Shown here: in pieces, positions 1 through 15,371 of the stretch
Numbering within the stretch: the stretch's first letter is position 1
Layout of the letters: each line of letters opens with the position of its first letter
Assembly: GCA_964390365.1 (NCBI GenBank)
Contig: CAYMHW010000009.1
Location: 1-38,631, forward strand
Direction: 5' to 3'
Source of the DNA: JALQTD01 sp964390365
GTDB lineage: Bacteria; Bacteroidota; Bacteroidia; Flavobacteriales_D; Sanyastnellaceae
Length of the DNA: 38,631 nt
Notes under the pieces: model-generated
Seen by the model: only the letters and a program-made list of their open reading frames with translations
The model's database searches: none
Told to the model about the DNA's origin: nothing
Program-made: the position numbers and the translations under genes

Positions 1-199
1 AGTTCCAGCAAGGACCGCACCACGTTGCAGAGAAGTCGATGATCACCGTCTTGCCGTCGTCGAGCAAGCTTTGGAGGTGCCATTCGTTTCCGTCCAGGTC
101 AGTGACCGTCCAGTCAGGTGCCACGCTGCCATCCGGCAATTGGGCGAAAGCCGACGTTCCCACGAGGAGCGCAGCCAAGAGAGCGTAAAAATGCTTCAT
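1..199 (-). CDS. TlpA/thioredoxin-like secreted protein, N-terminal part only
   Basis: The window edge cuts this gene; only the first 66 residues are visible. They start at the ATG at 199-197 with a signal peptide (MKHFYALLAALLVGTSAFAQ), followed by a redoxin-like lead-in (APDWTVTDLDGNEW) and the catalytic pair WCGPC (Cys61 and Cys64). This is the usual start of TlpA/AhpC-type thiol-disulfide oxidoreductase domains exported to the periplasm or cell surface. It lies 105 bp downstream of the DUF6029 gene on the same strand and may be co-transcribed with it. The missing C-terminus could carry extra domains (Bacteroidota proteins of this kind often end in a T9SS sorting domain), so the full architecture cannot be judged. 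Confidence 0.8.
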   Translation of the reverse strand, partial: MKHFYALLAALLVGTSAFAQLPDGSVAPDWTVTDLDGNEWHLQSLLDDGKTVIIDFSATWCGPCWN

Positions 200-231
200 T
201 AATAAAGGATTGGTTGGTTTGCAATTTTGCC

Positions 232-246
232 CGACTAAAATAGTCG
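232..246. repeat. Short perfect inverted repeat (6-bp arms, 3-nt loop)
   Basis: CGACTA-AAA-TAGTCG lies in the 105-bp gap between the DUF6029 gene and the downstream TlpA-like gene. No T-run follows it on either strand, so it does not look like a Rho-independent terminator. It could be an operator, an mRNA processing or stabilising hairpin, or chance. Confidence 0.35.
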
Positions 247-304
247 AAAAATTATTCATTCATAACGCAAATTACACACGTCGAAATGCTGATAACCCAG
301 CGGG

Positions 305-1981
305 TCAGAATCGCGTTGAAAAACTCACTTCGAAGCCGTTCGATGCGGGCACTGCTCGGCAGACCCCGCCGATGCAGAAAATGCCTTCCCGCCGCTTGCC
401 GTAACCGACGGACAACCGATGGGCGCCGTTGATGTAGCCTACGGTTCCGAACAGGTAATGCACACGCAAATCGGGATTCGGGTTGCCGAAGTTGTACTGG
501 TCGATGACGCTTGCAAACCAATGCGGGCTCCAGGTATATTCGGCCAAAACCGTGGCCCAGTCCCCCTTGTCTTCGTCGGTGAACAGGGCTTGAAGCTCCG
601 TTCGCAGGCTTTGGCGTCGGGCGGTTTTGACCTGCGTTTCGAGTACGTGGATGTCCGCGTAGACGATGCCTTTGAACGTGGTGGTGACGGGCGTGGCGAG
701 CGTGTTGAATTGGAAGTTGAAGTAGGTGTACTTGAGCTTCCAGTTTTTGTTCAGCTTGCGCTCGATGCTCACGTTGAGGTCCCGGACAAATTTCGTCCGC
801 CCGAAGCCCCAGCTGTTCCGCGTGTACCCGTCGATGAGCCCTTCCCGCCCGCTCAGCCGGGTGGTGTCGAGTGCGTTGGCCGCTGCGTAGCCGATGGCGA
901 TTTTCGTGCCGTAGGGGCCGCCGAGGCGGGTGTCTTTCGGGATTTGGTAGAACACCTCCGCACTTGCACTCGATTCCCCGCTGATCACCGTCGCATACGG
1001 ATACAGCGTCGCAGCGAGGTTGTACGTGTGCTGCTTCGTGATTGCCGGGATGAAGCTCACCGGCACGTCGAACAACAACAGGTCGCGGTCCGCCCGGAAG
1101 CTCATGTTGTCCACAGTCTTCGCGTTCAGGGAAATGCCGAGGCCGCGGGTGGAGTAGCCGAGGGAGGCGAGGAGGGCTTCACCGCCGCGGTAGGTGTAGC
1201 CGTTGTCCGCGCTCGGGTCGTTGATTTTGCCGCAATACTCCAAGTCGCCGACCCAACCGCCGCGCTGGAGGCCGAGGCGGTAGGACCACGCGCCCACGTT
1301 TTGGGGGAGCTGGAGGACGAGGGAGTCCTTGATGATGGTGCCGCCGGGTTGGTAGCGGCTGACGAAGGAGGCGCCGAGCTTGACGCGCAAGTCCTTGTCG
1401 GCCCAACGCGGCACGAGCTCGTTCACGTCGATTTCGCCGTCGATGGCCCGGATGAGGTTGGGCGAGTTGATGAGCCGCGAATCGAAGTCGAGGCGCATCC
1501 GGCCATAAAGGGCCTTCACTTGCAGTCCGCGCACCGGGGTGAGGATGAGCCGGAATCCGTCGAGCGCGTTGTCGATGCCCAGCGCGCGGGCCTCGTAGCT
1601 GCGCAAGACGATGCCGCTGCCGAATTGTTCGAAGAAGTTGCCGATGGTCACGTCGACCCCGGCATCCCGGTCGGCGTAGCGGGCGTAGCGGTAGCCGAGG
1701 CCTGTGCCCTTGAACCGCCCGGGAAACCCGATGACGGCGTTGAGGTACGACTCGTAGCGCATGCCCGCGCTGAAGTTGCCGCGTTGGTAGAGGAGGTTCG
1801 CGTAGGCGTTGTAGCCGGTTTTTTCAGGCGGCACCACCGCGCCGATGAGGCTGTCTTCCGCGTAGGATTGCCACAGGATTTGGACGTTGCCGGAGATGCG
1901 TCCGGGGTCGTTTTCGTCTTGGGCCCAAATCCCCGTCGCGAGCGCCCAACAGGCCATCAAGAGTGCAACCCGAAGCTTCAT
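305..1981 (-). CDS. DUF6029 family outer-membrane protein
   Basis: 558 residues with a signal peptide (MKLRVALLMACWALATGIWAQ) and no internal hydrophobic segment. The body is rich in alternating aromatic and polar residues (for example YRYARYAD, KLKYTYFNFQFNT) and the protein ends in phenylalanine (FEVSFSTRF), the pattern of an outer-membrane beta-barrel. I recognise it as the Bacteroidota family DUF6029, whose function is unknown to me. The start codon overlaps the stop of the upstream TlpA-like gene in an ATGA (1978-1981), so the two are translationally coupled, and another TlpA-like gene follows. The context suggests an envelope protein associated with thiol-redox proteins, but this is inference. 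A transporter or a structural barrel are both possible. Confidence 0.75.
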   Translation of the reverse strand: MKLRVALLMACWALATGIWAQDENDPGRISGNVQILWQSYAEDSLIGAVVPPEKTGYNAYANLLYQRGNFSAGMRYESYLNAVIGFPGRFKGTGLGYRYARYADRDAGVDVTIGNFFEQFGSGIVLRSYEARALGIDNALDGFRLILTPVRGLQVKALYGRMRLDFDSRLINSPNLIRAIDGEIDVNELVPRWADKDLRVKLGASFVSRYQPGGTIIKDSLVLQLPQNVGAWSYRLGLQRGGWVGDLEYCGKINDPSADNGYTYRGGEALLASLGYSTRGLGISLNAKTVDNMSFRADRDLLLFDVPVSFIPAITKQHTYNLAATLYPYATVISGESSASAEVFYQIPKDTRLGGPYGTKIAIGYAAANALDTTRLSGREGLIDGYTRNSWGFGRTKFVRDLNVSIERKLNKNWKLKYTYFNFQFNTLATPVTTTFKGIVYADIHVLETQVKTARRQSLRTELQALFTDEDKGDWATVLAEYTWSPHWFASVIDQYNFGNPNPDLRVHYLFGTVGYINGAHRLSVGYGKRREGIFCIGGVCRAVPASNGFEVSFSTRF

Positions 1982-2493
1982 TCCGCGAGCTTCAGGAGTT
2001 CTTCGTACAGCTCTTCTTCATCGCCGTCGGCGTAGTTGTTGTGCTGCCAAACGATTTGGCCTTCCGCATTCACGAGGAAGGTGTGCGGCACGTTCACCAC
2101 GCCCATCGCCCGCGCGAACTCCTGGTTCGGATCCAACAACACCGTGTAATCCCACATCGCACTGTTCACATAAGGCGCCACCCGGTTCTTGCTCCGTTGG
2201 TCATCGATGCTCACGGCCACCAACTCGACGCCCGTCTCGTCCTGCCAGTCGGGGTAGAGGTCGAGGTAATTGTTCAGTTCGCGCTTGCACGGGCTGCACC
2301 ACGTTGCCCAGAAACAGTACAAGGTCGGGCCGTCGTGGCCGTCGACGATTTCAGCGGTGTCCACGGTTTTTCCATCCAAATCCGTCAGTTCAACCGAAGG
2401 AACGGTTTGCTGCGCTTGGGCGAAGGAGAGGACGGCGGTGAAGAAGGCAAAGGCAGCGATGCCGCGCCATGCGGGGTGGTCGATGTAGCTCAT
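1978..2493 (-). CDS. TlpA family thiol-disulfide oxidoreductase
   Basis: 171 residues. The N-terminus has one hydrophobic stretch (about residues 11-27, ending AQAQ), consistent with a signal peptide or membrane anchor. A complete TlpA-like thioredoxin fold follows: VELTDLDGKTV, the active site FWATWCSPC (Cys66, Cys69), VAVSIDD, the cis-Pro region NVPHTFLV and a C-terminal acidic helix. Such proteins reduce or exchange disulfides in the periplasm, for example in cytochrome c maturation or envelope protein repair. It is the first gene of a minus-strand operon with DUF6029 (ATGA overlap) and diverges from the T9SS cargo gene, with 73 bp between the two start codons. The substrate is unknown. 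Confidence 0.85.
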   Translation of the reverse strand: MSYIDHPAWRGIAAFAFFTAVLSFAQAQQTVPSVELTDLDGKTVDTAEIVDGHDGPTLYCFWATWCSPCKRELNNYLDLYPDWQDETGVELVAVSIDDQRSKNRVAPYVNSAMWDYTVLLDPNQEFARAMGVVNVPHTFLVNAEGQIVWQHNNYADGDEEELYEELLKLAE

Positions 2494-2566
2494 GTTGTTT
2501 TACAGGTCGGGCGAATGTACGGAATTCCTCGGATGCGGTTGGTGCCGCGCGTTGTATCTTGCTCGC

Positions 2567-3322
2567 ATGAATCGTACCAAATCCGCAATCCTCTCCGCCG
2601 CCGCGCTTTTCGCCTTGGGCAGCGCGCTGGCTCAAAGCCCCGTGACGTTCATCGAACCCGCCGACACGGTCGTGGGCTACCTCGATGTCCCCGAGGACGA
2701 TGAGCTGTCGATCCATTTGGACGTTCAAAACACGAGCGAGGACACGCTCCTCCTCATGGCCACCCGGCTGTACATCGACACCGTCAGCCCGTACAACTAC
2801 CCGTGGGTGTTCAGCAACGAGGGCGCGTACGACCGGTTTTGCTGGGGACCGCTGTGCTACAATTTCGGTACGGACCAGTCGTCGACGAATGCCTCCCTTT
2901 TGGTCACTCTGGAGCCTGGCGAAATCAACACCACGCTGGTCACCGACTACTACCATGCGGGCATCGTCGGCACTTCCACCTTGCGCTACTGCCTCCACGA
3001 GGTGGGCCAAGACCCGGAAGCGGGCTCATGCCACGACCTCACCTTCCAGATTGAGCAGGCGCTGAACGTGTCGGAAGCCACACCGGAACTCGCTTTGAAT
3101 CGTTTGGACGAGCAGCGCTGGTCGTTCGATTTGGCGGGCGCTTCCGCGGGCACCCTGCGCGTGATGGATTTGCAGGGCCGCGTCGTGTTTGAGCAATCCG
3201 TGAACGCGCCTTCAGGCCAAATCCATTTGCCCACGCACCGCTGGCCCGCAGCCTCGTACATCGTCGCCCTCGAAACGCAGCGCACCCGCATCACCGAGGC
3301 GGTCTTCTTCCGCGGCCACTGA
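2567..3322 (+). CDS. Secreted protein with T9SS type A-like sorting domain
   Basis: 251 residues from the ATG at 2567. I chose this start because it opens a clean signal peptide (MNRTKSAILSAAALFALGSALAQ); a longer reading frame exists upstream but lacks one. The mid part (residues about 24-165) is an all-beta domain with four cysteines and no recognised family. The C-terminal ~75 residues (TLRVMDLQGRVVFEQ, then ASYIVALE, then TEAVFF) match the shape of the T9SS type A C-terminal domain, so the protein is probably exported through SprA and then anchored or released. The usual final basic residues are replaced by FFRGH. A degenerate promoter-like TATCTTGC sits 4 nt before the ATG. The specific role is unknown. 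Confidence 0.7.
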   Translation: MNRTKSAILSAAALFALGSALAQSPVTFIEPADTVVGYLDVPEDDELSIHLDVQNTSEDTLLLMATRLYIDTVSPYNYPWVFSNEGAYDRFCWGPLCYNFGTDQSSTNASLLVTLEPGEINTTLVTDYYHAGIVGTSTLRYCLHEVGQDPEAGSCHDLTFQIEQALNVSEATPELALNRLDEQRWSFDLAGASAGTLRVMDLQGRVVFEQSVNAPSGQIHLPTHRWPAASYIVALETQRTRITEAVFFRGH

Positions 3323-3413
3323 GCGCCCCCGATTGCCTTTCGGGCCTCCTGCTCCAACCAGGGGACGCTCCTGTGTTGCACACTCAACGAGATTTGTAGA
3401 CTTTTGCGGGCTC

Positions 3414-5687
3414 ATGAACCCATCGAACAAACAAGAAGCGCTCGACTACCACGCGCGCGGCCGGCGCGGGAAAATTGAAGTCATTCCGACGAAGCCGTAC
3501 AGCTCGCAGCGGGACTTGAGTTTGGCCTACAGCCCGGGGGTTGCGGAGCCCTGCCTCGCCATTGCGGAGCGCCGGGAAGATGTGTACAAGTACACCGCGA
3601 AGGGCAACCTCGTGGCCGTCATCTCGAACGGCACGGCGGTATTGGGGTTGGGGGACATCGGGCCGGAGGCGAGCAAGCCGGTGATGGAAGGAAAGGGCGT
3701 GCTTTTTAAGGTGTTTGCCGACATCGATGTGTTCGACATCGAAGTGGATGCTTCGGATGTGGATTTGTTCGTCAATACGGTCAAGGCCATTGCGCCAACG
3801 TTCGGCGGCATCAATTTGGAAGACCTGAAGGCGCCGGAGGCCTTTGAGATCGAGCGCCGGTTGAAGGCGGAGTTGAACATCCCCGTGATGCACGACGACC
3901 AGCACGGCACGGCCATCATTTCGGCAGCGGCGTTGCTCAATGCCCTGGAATTGGCCGACAAGCGCATCGAGGACGTTCGGATCGTGGTGAGCGGGGCCGG
4001 GGCGGCAGCGATGTCTTGCTTGGACTTGTACGAGCAATTGGGTGCGGTCAAGGAGCACATCGCGGTGTTCGACTCCAAGGGCCACATTCACTCCGGGCGC
4101 GAGGGGCTCGATGAGCGCAAAGCGCATTATGCGACGGAAACGGTTTACGCCGATTTGCAGTCGGCGCTCGAAGGGGCGGATGTGTTCCTCGGCTTGAGCA
4201 AGGGCGGGTTGTTGACGGGGGAGGATTTGAAGCGGATGGCGGACAACCCCATCGTGTTCGCTTTGGCCAACCCCAATCCGGAAATCGCCTACGACGAAGC
4301 CATTGCCTCCCGCGAAGACGTCATCATGGCAACGGGTCGCTCCGACCACCCCAATCAAGTCAACAACGTGCTCGGTTTCCCCTACATCTTCCGGGGAGCC
4401 TTGGACGTGCGCGCCACGGGCATCAACGACGCGATGAAGCTCGCCGCCGTGCGCGCCATTGCGGAGTTGGCGAAAGAAAACGTGCCCGATGAGGTGTCTT
4501 CGGCCTACGGGAACCAGTCCCTGAACTTCGGTCGCGACCTCATCATTCCCAAACCGCTCGATCCGCGCCTCATCACCACGGTCGCACCGGCCGTCGCGCG
4601 GGCCGCGATGGAATCGGGCATCGCGAAGGAACCCATTTCCGATTGGGAGCAATACGACGCCCAGCTGCGCGCGCGTTTGGGCCACGACAACACGTTCTCA
4701 CGCACCATTGCCGAGCGCGCGAAAAAGGCCCCGAAGCGGGTGGTCTTTGCCGAGGCGGACAACTACAAGGTGCTCAAGGCTGCAGAACAGGCGGTGGACG
4801 AAGGCATTGCACGGCCCATTCTGTTGGGTCGCCGCTCGAAAATTGAGGCCCTCATCGAGGAGTTCAAGCTGGAGTTGCCCCATGCCGAAATCATCGACCC
4901 CCGGTCCGATGCGGTGACGGAAGATCGCATTGAATTTGGAGCGGCTTTGCACGCCGTGCGGAAGCGCAAGGGGCTGACGGTTCGTGAAGGGGAGCGGCTG
5001 ATGCGCCAGCGCAACTACTTCGGGGCCATGTTGGTCAAAACCGGCCGCGCAGACGCCCTCATCAGCGGCTTGACCCGAACCTACCCGAAGGTCATTCGCC
5101 CCGCGTTGCAAGTGCTGGGCAAGGCGCCCGGCGTGACGAAGGTGGCGGGCATGTACATCGTCATCACGAAGCGCGGCCCCATGTTCTTCGCCGACACGAC
5201 GGTGAACGTGGATCCCACCGCGGAGGACATCGTGGCCATCACGCGGCTCACGGCCGAAGCCGTGCGCAAGCTGCGCATCGTCCCGCGGATTGCCCTGCTG
5301 AGCTACAGCAACTTCGGTTCTTCGGGCGGAGCGGGGGCCAGCAAAATGGCCGAAGCGGCCGCCATCTTGCGGGAACGGCATCCGGACTTGATCGTGGACG
5401 GGGAAATCCAAGCAAACTTCGCCCTGAACGAAGAACTCCTCTCGGAAACCTTCCCGTTCTCCACGCTCCACGGCCGCCAAGTGAACACCCTGATTTTCCC
5501 CAACCTCAGCGCGGGCAACATCGCCTACAAGCTCCTGCAGGAAATGGCGGGGTTGGAGGCGCAAGGTCCCGTGCTGCTCGGCATGGACAAGCCCTTCCAC
5601 ATCCTTCAGATGGGCTCGTCCGTCCGTGAAATCCTCGACATGATTCGGCTCGCGGTGGTTGATGCCCAAAACACGACCAACTCATGA
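3414..5687 (+). CDS. maeB: NADP-dependent malic enzyme with C-terminal phosphotransacetylase-like domain
   Basis: 757 residues, the usual length of MaeB. It catalyses oxidative decarboxylation of malate to pyruvate with NADP+, supplying NADPH and pyruvate in the cytoplasm. Residues about 1-430 form the malic enzyme domain: YSPGVAEPCLAI, the GTAVLGLGDIGP loop, the acidic metal-binding part EDLKAPEAFEIE, HDDQHGTAI, and the Rossmann turn VVSGAGAAAMS. Residues about 440-757 form the PTA-like domain (KTGRADALISGLTRTYP, SYSNFGSSGG), which in this family is regulatory rather than a demonstrated transacetylase. The ATG at 3414 was chosen because MNPSNKQEALDYH is the family-like N-terminus; the upstream in-frame extension looks non-coding. 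GACTTTTG, one mismatch from the -7 box, lies 7 nt upstream. The stop overlaps the ruvA start (ATGA). Confidence 0.95.
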   Translation: MNPSNKQEALDYHARGRRGKIEVIPTKPYSSQRDLSLAYSPGVAEPCLAIAERREDVYKYTAKGNLVAVISNGTAVLGLGDIGPEASKPVMEGKGVLFKVFADIDVFDIEVDASDVDLFVNTVKAIAPTFGGINLEDLKAPEAFEIERRLKAELNIPVMHDDQHGTAIISAAALLNALELADKRIEDVRIVVSGAGAAAMSCLDLYEQLGAVKEHIAVFDSKGHIHSGREGLDERKAHYATETVYADLQSALEGADVFLGLSKGGLLTGEDLKRMADNPIVFALANPNPEIAYDEAIASREDVIMATGRSDHPNQVNNVLGFPYIFRGALDVRATGINDAMKLAAVRAIAELAKENVPDEVSSAYGNQSLNFGRDLIIPKPLDPRLITTVAPAVARAAMESGIAKEPISDWEQYDAQLRARLGHDNTFSRTIAERAKKAPKRVVFAEADNYKVLKAAEQAVDEGIARPILLGRRSKIEALIEEFKLELPHAEIIDPRSDAVTEDRIEFGAALHAVRKRKGLTVREGERLMRQRNYFGAMLVKTGRADALISGLTRTYPKVIRPALQVLGKAPGVTKVAGMYIVITKRGPMFFADTTVNVDPTAEDIVAITRLTAEAVRKLRIVPRIALLSYSNFGSSGGAGASKMAEAAAILRERHPDLIVDGEIQANFALNEELLSETFPFSTLHGRQVNTLIFPNLSAGNIAYKLLQEMAGLEAQGPVLLGMDKPFHILQMGSSVREILDMIRLAVVDAQNTTNS

Positions 5688-6277
5688 TCCATCACCTGCG
5701 CGGACGACTGGTAGAGAAACAGCCCACCCACGCCGTTGTGGAGTGTGCGGGCGTGGGGTATTTGGTCCACATCAGCTTGACCACCTTTGAGCGGCTCGGC
5801 AGCGGGGAAGACCTCATGCTGCTGACGCACTTGGTCGTGAGGGAAGATGCCCAAATCCTTTACGGGTTTGCCGATGCAGAAGAACGCGAGCTGTTCCTTG
5901 CCTTGCTCGGGGTCAGCGGCGTGGGTGCAAGCACCGCGCGCATGATTTTGAGTGCGATGGACGCCCAAACCGCGCGCGCGGCGATTCAGTCGGGCGACGT
6001 GAACGCCATGAAGGCGGTGAAAGGCATCGGGGCGAAAACGGCCCAGCGCATCATCGTGGACTTGCAGGATCGCCTCGGAAATGAAACCCCTGGAGCATCT
6101 GTGCGTAAAGTGGGCGGGGAAGGACACAATAACGCGCGAACGGATGCGTTAACTGCCCTGACCACGCTGGGCTTTGACCGGGCCCGGTGCGAACGAACGT
6201 TGGACACAATCATCTCCGAGTCTTCGTCGGCTTTGCCGGTGGAGGGCTTGATCAAATTGGCCTTGAAGCGGCTGTAA
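5684..6277 (+). CDS. ruvA: Holliday junction DNA helicase subunit RuvA
   Basis: 197 residues, full length for RuvA. It binds four-way DNA junctions and loads RuvB for branch migration during recombinational repair. Domain I is the OB fold (MIHHLRGRLVEKQPTHAVV, CAGVGYLVHIS). Domain II carries two helix-hairpin-helix motifs (LLGVSGVGASTA and MKAVKGIGAKTAQRI). A variable linker leads to domain III (DALTALTTLGF, then the C-terminal helix). It overlaps maeB by ATGA and ends 1 nt before the first possible sprA start, so maeB-ruvA-sprA are probably one transcript. The ruvA-sprA adjacency is a recurring arrangement in Bacteroidota. Confidence 0.97.
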   Translation: MIHHLRGRLVEKQPTHAVVECAGVGYLVHISLTTFERLGSGEDLMLLTHLVVREDAQILYGFADAEERELFLALLGVSGVGASTARMILSAMDAQTARAAIQSGDVNAMKAVKGIGAKTAQRIIVDLQDRLGNETPGASVRKVGGEGHNNARTDALTALTTLGFDRARCERTLDTIISESSSALPVEGLIKLALKRL

Positions 6278-6278
6278 G

Positions 6279-13712
<7,434 letters not shown>

Positions 13713-13716
13713 CGTG

Positions 13717-13724
13717 TAATTTAG
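13717..13724 (+). promoter_or_regulatory. Candidate -7 box before gcvH
   Basis: TAATTTAG matches TAnnTTTG at 7 of 8 positions and lies 4 nt before the gcvH ATG, between the sprA stop and gcvH. It could give gcvH its own leaderless transcript. No convincing -33 element was identified. Confidence 0.4.
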
Positions 13725-13728
13725 CCGC

Positions 13729-14106
13729 ATGAACATTCCAGCAGAATTGCGTTACACGAAGGAGCACGAATGGGTGCGCCTCGAGGGCGACGTGGCCACC
13801 ATCGGCATCACGGACTTTGCCCAAGGTGAGTTGGGGGACATCGTTTTCGTTGAGGTGGACACCGAAGGGGAGTCGCTCGACGGGGAGGAGGTTTTCGGTT
13901 CCGTGGAGGCGGTGAAGACGGTCAGCGACCTGTTCATGCCGTGCGCCGGTGAGGTGCTGGAGTTCAACAGCGCGGTGGAGGACGATCCGTCGTTGGTCAA
14001 TTCCGATCCGTATGGAGCGGGCTGGTTGATCAAGGTGAAGGTCAGCGATCCCGCCGCGGTGGAAGCCCTGCTCGACGCCGCCGCGTACGGCGCGCACATC
14101 GGCTAA
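13729..14106 (+). CDS. gcvH: Glycine cleavage system H protein
   Basis: 125 residues, full length. The lipoyl-carrying protein shuttles the aminomethyl group between the P, T and L proteins of the glycine cleavage complex. The family signature is clear: RYTKEHEWVRLEG, GITDFAQGELGDIVFVE, and the lipoylation motif GSVEAVKTVSDL with Lys63 as the predicted lipoylated residue, then NSDPYGAGWLIKVK. It follows sprA by 16 bp; this placement next to sprA is common in Bacteroidota and does not imply a role in secretion. Confidence 0.97.
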   Translation: MNIPAELRYTKEHEWVRLEGDVATIGITDFAQGELGDIVFVEVDTEGESLDGEEVFGSVEAVKTVSDLFMPCAGEVLEFNSAVEDDPSLVNSDPYGAGWLIKVKVSDPAAVEALLDAAAYGAHIG

Positions 14107-14125
14107 TTCCAGCGGACGGGCGGCC

Positions 14126-14533
14126 ATGATGCTCACGAAGACCACCGCCAAGCGCCCTCGGATGCGCCACGCCGTGGTTCCGTCCCTGTTGCTCCTGATC
14201 ATCGTGGCGTTGCACGCGCTGCCCGGGGAGGACATTGCTCACGCGAGTTGGCTCGACGCGCTGCACGTTGACAAGTTGATCCATTTGGGGTTGTTCCTGA
14301 CTTTCGCCCACAGCGTGTTTGTGGGGTTGGGCAAGTCGGGTATGCTGCGGACGGGTCGGATTTGGGCAACGGCGGGGTGCGTGGTGCTGGGCATCGCGTT
14401 GGAGGGGATGCAAGGGGCGTGGTGCCCGGGCCGGTTTGCGGACGCGTGGGATGCGTTGGCGGATGCCGTTGGGGTGGGGCTCGCTTGGGTGAGTTTCCGT
14501 GTGGTGTACCGGTTTTGGCCGGGCTTGGCTTGA
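14126..14533 (+). CDS. VanZ family membrane protein
   Basis: 135 residues with about four membrane segments (residues about 16-33, 48-66, 80-98, 110-128). It has the VanZ-like signature: an acidic/Lys/His motif after the first helix (DKLIHLGLF), a Glu-x-x-Gln in the third helix (ALEGMQG) and the RFADAWDALADAVGVGLAW block. VanZ homologues are integral membrane proteins; the founding member gives low teicoplanin resistance, but Bacteroidota copies beside gcvH have no assigned function that I know of. It starts 19 bp after gcvH and is probably in the same operon. Confidence 0.85.
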   Translation: MMLTKTTAKRPRMRHAVVPSLLLLIIVALHALPGEDIAHASWLDALHVDKLIHLGLFLTFAHSVFVGLGKSGMLRTGRIWATAGCVVLGIALEGMQGAWCPGRFADAWDALADAVGVGLAWVSFRVVYRFWPGLA

Positions 14534-14534
14534 G

Positions 14535-14555
14535 TTTGGCCTGCTTTTTGCCAAA
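14535..14555 (+). terminator. Weak hairpin after vanZ-like gene
   Basis: TTTGGC (14535-14540) pairs with GCCAAA (14550-14555) across a 9-nt loop directly after the VanZ stop codon. There is no U-tract after the stem, so it may attenuate or stabilise rather than terminate. The 133-bp gap it sits in also holds the tonB promoter candidate. Confidence 0.3.
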
Positions 14556-14639
14556 TCTCCGAAGCGCCTCGAACGTTAAATCCCCGTCCGACCGCGCTCA
14601 TTTTCCCTTCATCGCGCCTGCCAATCCGGGAAGAATCCC

Positions 14640-14647
14640 TAATTTCG
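14640..14647 (+). promoter_or_regulatory. Candidate -7 box of tonB
   Basis: TAATTTCG matches TAnnTTTG at 7 of 8 positions and lies 19 nt before the tonB ATG. The position suggests tonB has its own promoter downstream of the sprA-gcvH-vanZ transcript. Confidence 0.4.
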
Positions 14648-14666
14648 GGCGCACAAACGCAAACGC

Positions 14667-15371
14667 ATGTTGAGTCGTAAAACCCCAGAAGCCGATTTGG
14701 AGAACAAGCGCACCGCGTGGCGGGCCTTGGGATTCGTGGCTTCGCTGTCGCTCCTCTTGTCGGCTTTGGCGTGGACATCGTACGATGTGGCCATCATCCA
14801 AGCCATCGATTTCGAGGCGGATTTGCTCGAAGACGAGGAGATTCCTGTGAACATCGTTCAGCCGCCGCCCCCGCCGCCCCCGCCGCAACAAACCACGGTG
14901 ATTGAGATCGTGGACGACGAGGAGGAAATCGAGGAAGAACTCGAAATCGAGGACATCGAGCTCGACGAAGACACCGAAATCGAGATCATCGAAGAAGTCG
15001 AGGAGGAAGTCGAGGAGGACATTCCCTTCATGGTCGTGGAGAACATGCCGGCCTTGGGCGACTGCAAGTCAATGCGCGGCGACGAGCGCCACACGTGCAC
15101 CCAGACGGAAATCATCCGGTACGTTTCCACGAACACGAAGTACCCGCCCATTGCGAAGGACGCGGGCATCCAAGGCACCGTTTTCGTGTACTTCGTCGTC
15201 GGCAAGGACGGCAAGGTGCGGGACGTGAAGGTGTTGCGGGAGGTGGATCCGCGTTTGGACAAGGAAGCGATCCGCGTGGTGGAGAGCTTGCCGGACTTCG
15301 AGCCGGGTGAGCAGCGCGGGAAGGCGGTGAGCGTTCAGTACACCATTCCGGTGAAGTTCATCATTCGCTGA
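14667..15371 (+). CDS. tonB: Energy transducer TonB with an acidic periplasmic linker
   Basis: 234 residues. TonB couples the ExbBD proton-motive machinery in the inner membrane to outer-membrane TonB-dependent receptors. A single N-terminal anchor (residues about 20-37) is followed by eight prolines (66-73), then an almost purely acidic/hydrophobic stretch (residues about 80-118, dominated by Glu, Asp, Ile and Val), and the TonB C-terminal domain (KYPPIAKDAGIQGTVFVYFV, then the VQYTIPVKF end). Two cysteines (133 and 144) precede the C-terminal domain and could form a disulfide. The linker is acidic rather than the classical Pro/Lys type. The gene converges on the NadR-like gene and the two overlap by 11 bp. 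Confidence 0.92.
   Translation: MLSRKTPEADLENKRTAWRALGFVASLSLLLSALAWTSYDVAIIQAIDFEADLLEDEEIPVNIVQPPPPPPPPQQTTVIEIVDDEEEIEEELEIEDIELDEDTEIEIIEEVEEEVEEDIPFMVVENMPALGDCKSMRGDERHTCTQTEIIRYVSTNTKYPPIAKDAGIQGTVFVYFVVGKDGKVRDVKVLREVDPRLDKEAIRVVESLPDFEPGEQRGKAVSVQYTIPVKFIIR

Noticed and set aside
3328..3344. Small hairpin (CCCGA/TCGGG) after the T9SS cargo gene as a terminator
   Set aside because: The stem is only 5 bp and no T-run follows; too weak to call.
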